In this document: positions 58,382 to 64,000 of the stretch, in pieces
Layout of the letters: each line of letters opens with the position of its first letter
How positions within the stretch are numbered: the first letter of the stretch is position 1
NCBI RefSeq assembly: GCF_019175385.1
Contig: NC_083338.1
Span: 63,706,884-63,770,883 of the forward strand
Reading direction: 5' to 3'
Source: Lycium barbarum
Taxonomy: Eukaryota > Streptophyta > Magnoliopsida > Solanales > Solanaceae
DNA: 64,000 bases
Translations under genes and position numbers: made by a program
Notes under the pieces: model-generated
Databases searched by the model: none
Seen by the model: only the letters and a program-made list of their open reading frames with translations
Told to the model about the DNA's origin: nothing

Positions 58382-61347
58382 GCAAGATGAGCAACGAGGT
58401 AGAATGAGTGCCAGAAAAAGGATTGGGATTGTAAGAACAAATAGGGATGAACAGAACACGCTTTGAAAAAGAGAAAGGAATTATGCAGGAGTAGTGTTTT
58501 CCAAAGGATACAGAGGTAGCATGAGATTCCTCGTGTACGGAATAAAAGATGGACATAGACAGGGAAAATGGTAAGGGAATATTAAAGGAAGCTAGACGTG
58601 ATTAATTGAGTACGAGTATAAAATAAAAGGGAAATATATAACTACAAACTTAAAGATGTAGTTATAACTAAGTAATTGTATTGTTGTAGTTGATGGACTA
58701 TGGTGTATTTGTGTTTAATTAGTTATATTGCTATGGGATTATTACCGCAGGAGTTAATCAAGGTGACGATCATGACAAAGGATTTATAAAAATAGTGCAA
58801 GAAAAGTCTAAGATAAAGGAAATATCAAGTTGGAAACAATAAAGGCGACACCAAGGATAAGGCTTGAAATTGACTATAAGAAAAGGATGAGAGTAGAAAC
58901 ACTTGGTCTAAGGTAAGCTCATATGACTACAGTACTTTTATACCCTGGGGCAATCTGCGATGGACCGTGATAGACGGGCATTGTAACACAAAGACTAAAG
59001 TCCAAGAGCGGTGTCCAGGAGTTCATGTACCCTGTACATCTTCATGACTGGACGGTTAAGAGGAGTATTCGAATTAAGAAATTAAAGAAAGTGACTATTG
59101 CTAGTAAGGTGTTCTAAGAGTTACAAGGAGAGGAAAGAGTCCACTACCATCTAATGACTTGGGGCACAATAACTATTCATGAGGAGCATAAAATTATGGG
59201 ACAGTATGGAGTGAAAGGAAATGTATCGAGGGACATGGAAAAGCTACCTGTATAGTGTACTTTCTGATTATGTATAGGTTGGGGAAAATATAATGTTACA
59301 AGAAAACTTTGGACACTTATCACCAGGATATAAGTGCTACCTAATTGAGAATTTGGAACAACTATAAGTACTAATTATCGATTGGAGTAAGTGGAATGTG
59401 GCCTTGGATAGCAACTACTCGAGTACAAATTATCAGATAAGATTTCATACCATATATGGAAAGGTTCTCGTCGCTTCACGATTTTGATATGGTTTCGTAC
59501 GTGGATAATCAAAGTTATAAATTATAAAGAAAAGATATGGATATGGTACAGTATGCCAAGGGAGTTAAAAAAAAAAAGCAAGTGTAAAATGGAAACAATT
59601 GACACTGCAATATATTTGATAGGGATATTTAAACTTCAAGTAAGATTCCTTGCCGAAACAAGTTAGTAAGATCTGAAAGCCAGCAATAAACGGATAGAAG
59701 TCAGGATGATATTTGAGACGGTGTTGAGAATCATTTGTAAAGGTATTGAATTGTATGACATTAAAAGTGGGTGCTTATAAAAAGTAAGAATACGACAAGA
59801 GAATGGTAATGAGTAACTTAAGAAATATTATAAAGGATAGCAAAGCTATACTGGATTAGAGGTTAAGATGTTGGCAATGGAGTTGTTTGCGGATGATATT
59901 GTGACTTATAAGTAGCAAAGGAGAGGGGATAGAAAATCTCCTATAATAGGATATGAGAAAATCAAATTGGTGAATCAAGGGAAAGGAGTATAACAAGATA
60001 GGCTAAGAGCGATGTTTTAGTACGGATGAGATATAAAGCAGAATGAACCAGGAGAAGGAAAGACTACGTCTAAGATTGGATATATTTTGTACAAGTTGTA
60101 CAAGAATAGTTATACAACTTACGAATATTGGTATGTTAAGAATGAGACCAAGTGAGTATTTGATAAGAAGGGTAAGGATTCAGTAATAATAATGCGGTTA
60201 CGATATTTCGGGCGCATTAAGGAAAGATGTAAAGATGGTTTAAGCCAAATTACCGAGGTAGAATTAGTACTGAGGGAAAATAGGACATGGCCATAGCTGA
60301 GCCCCGATACCGATTGAAAGATACAAGAGGATAATGCAAGGTAAAGAATAAAGACTAGTGAAACGACGCTAAGGTATTTCTCGGGCTAATTTGTGCACCT
60401 TCGCATATTCTTGTAAGAATTGCAACATAATGTGTGACAGAAAAACTAAGAGCAAAATTTGAGTAAAGAGGAAATAGAGGAGTTTGAATTAGAGATAAAG
60501 AAACGACACGAGATAATATGCCTAAAGTGTTATAGGTTGGATTAAGGGAAATGGTTTAAGCAAAACGATCAGAACGAGTGGGTTACTGGGTGACAGTGAA
60601 TTTATATGTCAAATCAATAATTCCTTCAGAATTATACTAGTTAATAATAGACAGACCAAAGAGCAGCTATGTAAAGTTATAATATGAGGGAGCTCCAGCG
60701 CTACTTGATAGCCAACTCTAAAGATCGAGATTAAGAGCTAAAAGCAAAGTGACAGTTAAAATCTTTTAAAAGGAGAGTCGAGAAGTGATATATGATGCTG
60801 AAGATTCTAGAATATGGACTGTAACAGCAGAGCAATGTAAGGTTATTGAAGCAAAATAATGTTACACCTTGGGAAATTTCATTTGATTCGTAGAATCTGA
60901 GAAGGGTCCATAGGTTACCAGAGGCATGAAATACTCCAAGGATTGTTAAGTCTAGTAAATCGGCGACGGACGCCTATGCATTACAAAATCTCAGGTAAAG
61001 ATTAACAGGTAAGACGAAGTGAACGATACATCTTAAGGGAGTAACTATAGAAGAAGAAAGAGTCGAGTTATGACTAAGTACACCAGGGAGAGAGTAAGAT
61101 TTCAGCGGAAGAACTCGCAATACAACTATCAACCAACTGCGAAATAAAGAAGAGAGTAAAGACAACGACGTGGAATTATTACCTCGAGAAGCAACAGAAA
61201 GAGGAAATATTACGGGAATAGTTACTTAGAGACCTGGAATGCGTTACAATAAATTGAAGGGTTTCAACCAATGAAAAAGGCATGTGAAAAGCATCATAAT
61301 TCAATAAAAGAACATTCAAGGAAGTATTGGGAGCACAGGACTAGTTT
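58382..61347 (+). mobile_element. Non-coding interior of element F
   Basis: About 3 kb of purine-rich DNA without a credible frame. From 58382 to 60820 it aligns in long blocks with B's interior (17593-19484), so the two share a non-coding domain. From 60821, after AATATGGACT, it has its own sequence where B instead has integrase. No pol or gag remains. I read F as a non-autonomous (LARD-type) element; its 5' end is outside the window. Confidence 0.75.
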
Positions 61348-61383
61348 AACATTCGAGGACGAATGTTCCAAAGGGGGGAAGGA
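61348..61383 (+). promoter_or_regulatory. PPT and adjacent inverted repeat, element F
   Basis: The perfect inverted repeat AACATTCGAGGACGAATGTT (61348-61367) is followed by CCAAAGGGGGGAAGGA up to the LTR at 61384. Confidence 0.83.
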
Positions 61384-62485
61384 TGTTATATCCCGTATTT
61401 TTGTACGTTGGGTTATTCGTAAGTTAATCGACATAAGTTTAAGGACAAGATTATTTTTGGGATATGAGACAAGGACTTTTAATCCCGATTTTTAATATGG
61501 CACGACTTGCTTGTAAATTCCAATTAGTGTGGAAATATTAGTGGAGACTAGGAATTAATTAACCATGATTAGATTATTAAGTGGGGATTAATGATTAATT
61601 AAGTAAATTAGACCACTAAGTGGGCCCCACAAACATGGTTGAATCTGATTGGTGTTTAATTGAATGGGACACATGTAATAAGGGTGGACACATGTCATTA
61701 GGGGTGGACACGTGCCCTATGGCTGGGAAACATATATATATTCACAATTGATGAATCTTGGTAGCCATATATTTCATTTTGCAATTCAATTCAATTGAAA
61801 AAAAGAGGCACATAGCCATGGCTGCTCTCATGGCCATGGCAGCTCACGGATGAGCTCAAAGATTGGAAGGAAGAGAAATTAAATTCTAAAAGTATTCTAC
61901 ACGTTCAAGGAGGCGGCAACCTTGGTATTTAAATTAAGAAAGAAGAAGCGGTGCAATTGGTGCAAGTGATTATTGTTGATCTGTCCCAATTAAATTTGAG
62001 GTAAGATTTCATCTTTTGCCATGAAATTGGAGTTAATAATATGGTAATGGAGAGATTAAATTGTATTAGATGAAATTGGAAGGGAGAAAATTGTATGGTT
62101 TCGTTAGTATTGTATATTGGGCTGAATTAGATTTGTCTCAATTTAATTGAGTTTGATTGTTGTTGTTGTCATTAATTATGTGTTAAAAGTGAAGGAATTA
62201 TGATAATTAAAGTTGTAGTTGATGGGCTGCCTTAGAGCATGATATGGTGGTGCTATGCTTCATGAATTTGGACGAAGAAAGTGTGTAAAGATATTGTATA
62301 CGAGCGTATATTGGATTGTTTTAGTATATACTCTTATGTGATGATGATTTAAGTTCAAAAAGGATTAATGAAGCTTGTAGTTGTCGTTGATGCTTTTGTT
62401 GGGTGGGATATTGTAAATATGTTGTCGTTATTGTTGTATTGTATTTGAGGGTAATTTGTTTATGTTGAAGGGGCTGGAAATATAG

Positions 62486-62519
<34 letters not shown>
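62486..62519. repeat. (TA)n microsatellite
   Basis: About 17 TA repeats in F's 3' LTR. Confidence 0.95.
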
Positions 62520-62524
<5 letters not shown>

Positions 62525-63692
62525 GGTGTTGTTGTTCATGGTAATGCTATACTTTTTTCCGTGTGTTAGTAATTTTGCGAAGTAAAGATTGGAAATCGTA
62601 TTTTGATGTCGTAGTTTTGACGGGCTGTTTTGAGCTTGTATTAAAATGATATCGAAGTAGTTTTATTGTACATGGATGGTGGTCGATGCTGTTGACGTGC
62701 TGTTGTTAATATGGTTCATAAATTTTGAAGGAAACAAGAGTATAACGTATCGTATACGAAGTGTATATTGGGATGTTTGATGTATACCCTTCTATATGAA
62801 TGATTTTAGTTCAAAGGGACCTAAATGAGGTTGTTGTTGTTGCGGGCTGCTGGTTACATTATAGTCATTAAAGAATAGGGGAAACGCTTCCCGTTTCATT
62901 TTATAATTGAATTATCATTTGATATACATCATATACTAGCGTCATCTAAGTTCATATACGCATTCCCTTGTTATAGGATTGGCGTAAGCATTAACGAGTT
63001 CATTGTTGGTTCAGTTTGGCGACTTAAGGTATGTGAAGCTAACCCTTCTTTTTTTTTTGGCATGATCTTTATGAAATAAACAGACGACGTGTATATGACT
63101 CCAAAAAAGCTCCTATTCTTAGAGACACTAGAATAGCTAATGTTCTTGATTCCCAGAACGTACTTCATTATGTCTTGATACGTGTCTATGATTCCTGAAG
63201 TCTATTTGATATATTCCATAGTGACATTCGAAGGATACTTGATATGACTATTGTCTTGATTATCAAATGATGGTTCGTTTTGATTATTCTATTGAGTCTC
63301 AGATATGACATAGTTTGCATATGGTTGCTCACTACTCTGCTCGTGCATGCCTCAATGTATCTTTCACCGAGTCCCGGGCCGGGGTACGTTCTCGTGCACA
63401 GTTTCACTGCATTGTTCACCGAGTCCCTCACTAGAGGGCCGGGATACGGTATATATATATGATATGATGATATGATTATATGATGATATGATGATGTGAT
63501 TATGGCGCCAAGGATAGTATATGATGACTTTATTCACCGAGTCCCATAATGGGCCGGGTATGATATATGATATTGATATGCATGATTTACATTTCATAAG
63601 GCAAGTGTATTGGTATTATGATTGTCATACTTGTCTCCTGTAATCTCTATTCCAGTCATGATCCTCTTTATTGTATTTCATGCTTTATATAC

Positions 63693-63738
63693 TCAGTACA
63701 TATCTCGTACTGACCCCCTTTCTTCGGGGGGGGGGGGG
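63693..63738 (+). other. LTR stem-loop pair (F)
   Basis: TCAGTAC/GTACTGA hairpin, then CCCCC-TTTCTTC followed by 13 G (63726-63738). Confidence 0.7.
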
Positions 63739-63857
63739 TGTTTTTCATGCCCGCAGGTACAGATACTCGATTTGGTGATCCTCCAGCTTAGGACTTCTAC
63801 TCAGCTGTCTTGGAGAGCTCCATTGTTCCGGAGCCTAGACTTTTGGTACAGATCTTT

Positions 63858-63861
<4 letters not shown>

Positions 63862-63895
<34 letters not shown>
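63862..63895. repeat. (TA)n microsatellite
   Basis: About 17 TA repeats at the same LTR position as the AT runs in B's two LTRs. Confidence 0.95.
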
Positions 63896-63898
<3 letters not shown>

Positions 63899-64000
63899 TA
63901 TCCAGGGGTACGGCGGGGCCCTGTCCCGTCATATTTCACCATCGATACTCTTAGAGGTCTGTAGACATATGTGTGGGTTGTGTATAAGTTTTGTTCAACT

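Larger units (their letters stand above)
61384..64000 (+). mobile_element. 3' LTR of element F (truncated by window end)
   Basis: It begins TGTTATATCCCGTATTTTTGTACG directly after the PPT and is related to B's LTR. By comparison with B's LTR end, about 330 bp remain outside the window. It holds (AT)n runs (62486-62519, 63862-63895), three CCGAGTCCC hairpin motifs (63366, 63417, 63536) and the stem-loop pair with 13 G (63693-63738). Confidence 0.9.

Overview
The window is plant repeat DNA. It holds a deep nest of LTR retrotransposons, and I see no host gene, rRNA, tRNA gene or CRISPR array in 64 kb. Long LTRs (2.4-3.7 kb), a primer-binding site matching initiator tRNA-Met (TGGTATCAGAGC), the gag-PR-RT-RH-INT order and a C-terminal chromodomain-like tail point to Ty3/gypsy chromoviruses, most likely the Tekay/Del lineage. 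The host is therefore a flowering plant. Solanaceae is my best guess, but only from general resemblance of the LTRs.

Layout, outermost first. Element F, a non-autonomous element, supplies the background: 6119-6172, 58382-61383 and its 3' LTR from 61384 past the window end. Two things are inserted in F. (1) LTR S1 (1-998 and 4055-6113, cut by the left edge) carries a complete solo LTR, S2 (999-4054, TSD TTAAG). (2) Element L (6173-58376, TSD CTATA) has 639-bp TGATGCA...TGCATCA LTRs and a long unassigned ORF. Inside L's 3' LTR sits chromovirus A (9066-58174, TSD GTTAA). A's 3' LTR is split by solo LTR G (54734-57777, minus strand). A's gag is split by element B (12565-48668, TSD CATTC). B is a chimera of F-type non-coding DNA and the 3' end of pol. 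B's integrase is split by element D (19666-26571, minus, TSD GTTCC). B's 3' LTR is split by solo LTR C (30981-48322, minus, TSD CTTAG). C is split by element E (32443-46602, minus, TSD AAAGA), which has the rare form LTR-internal-LTR-internal-LTR. The order F > L > A > B > C > E gives six nested layers.

No element here can move by itself. A has the full domain set but seven stops, all explained by C-to-T or G-to-A changes, plus two frameshifts. E lacks integrase and has a mutated protease. D lost gag to RT. B keeps only the integrase core to the chromodomain. F has no coding capacity. L has one open 1.8-kb frame with no gag or pol similarity that I can see.

The most interesting signals are these: a pair of stem-loops found in 13 LTR copies of different families, with compensatory base changes; a middle LTR in E that is visibly a crossover product of the two outer LTRs; a 10-bp microhomology that explains how B acquired part of pol; the orphan ORF of L; and arrays of short palindromes in several LTR families. 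All assignments come from reading the sequence and from family knowledge. No alignment or database search was run.
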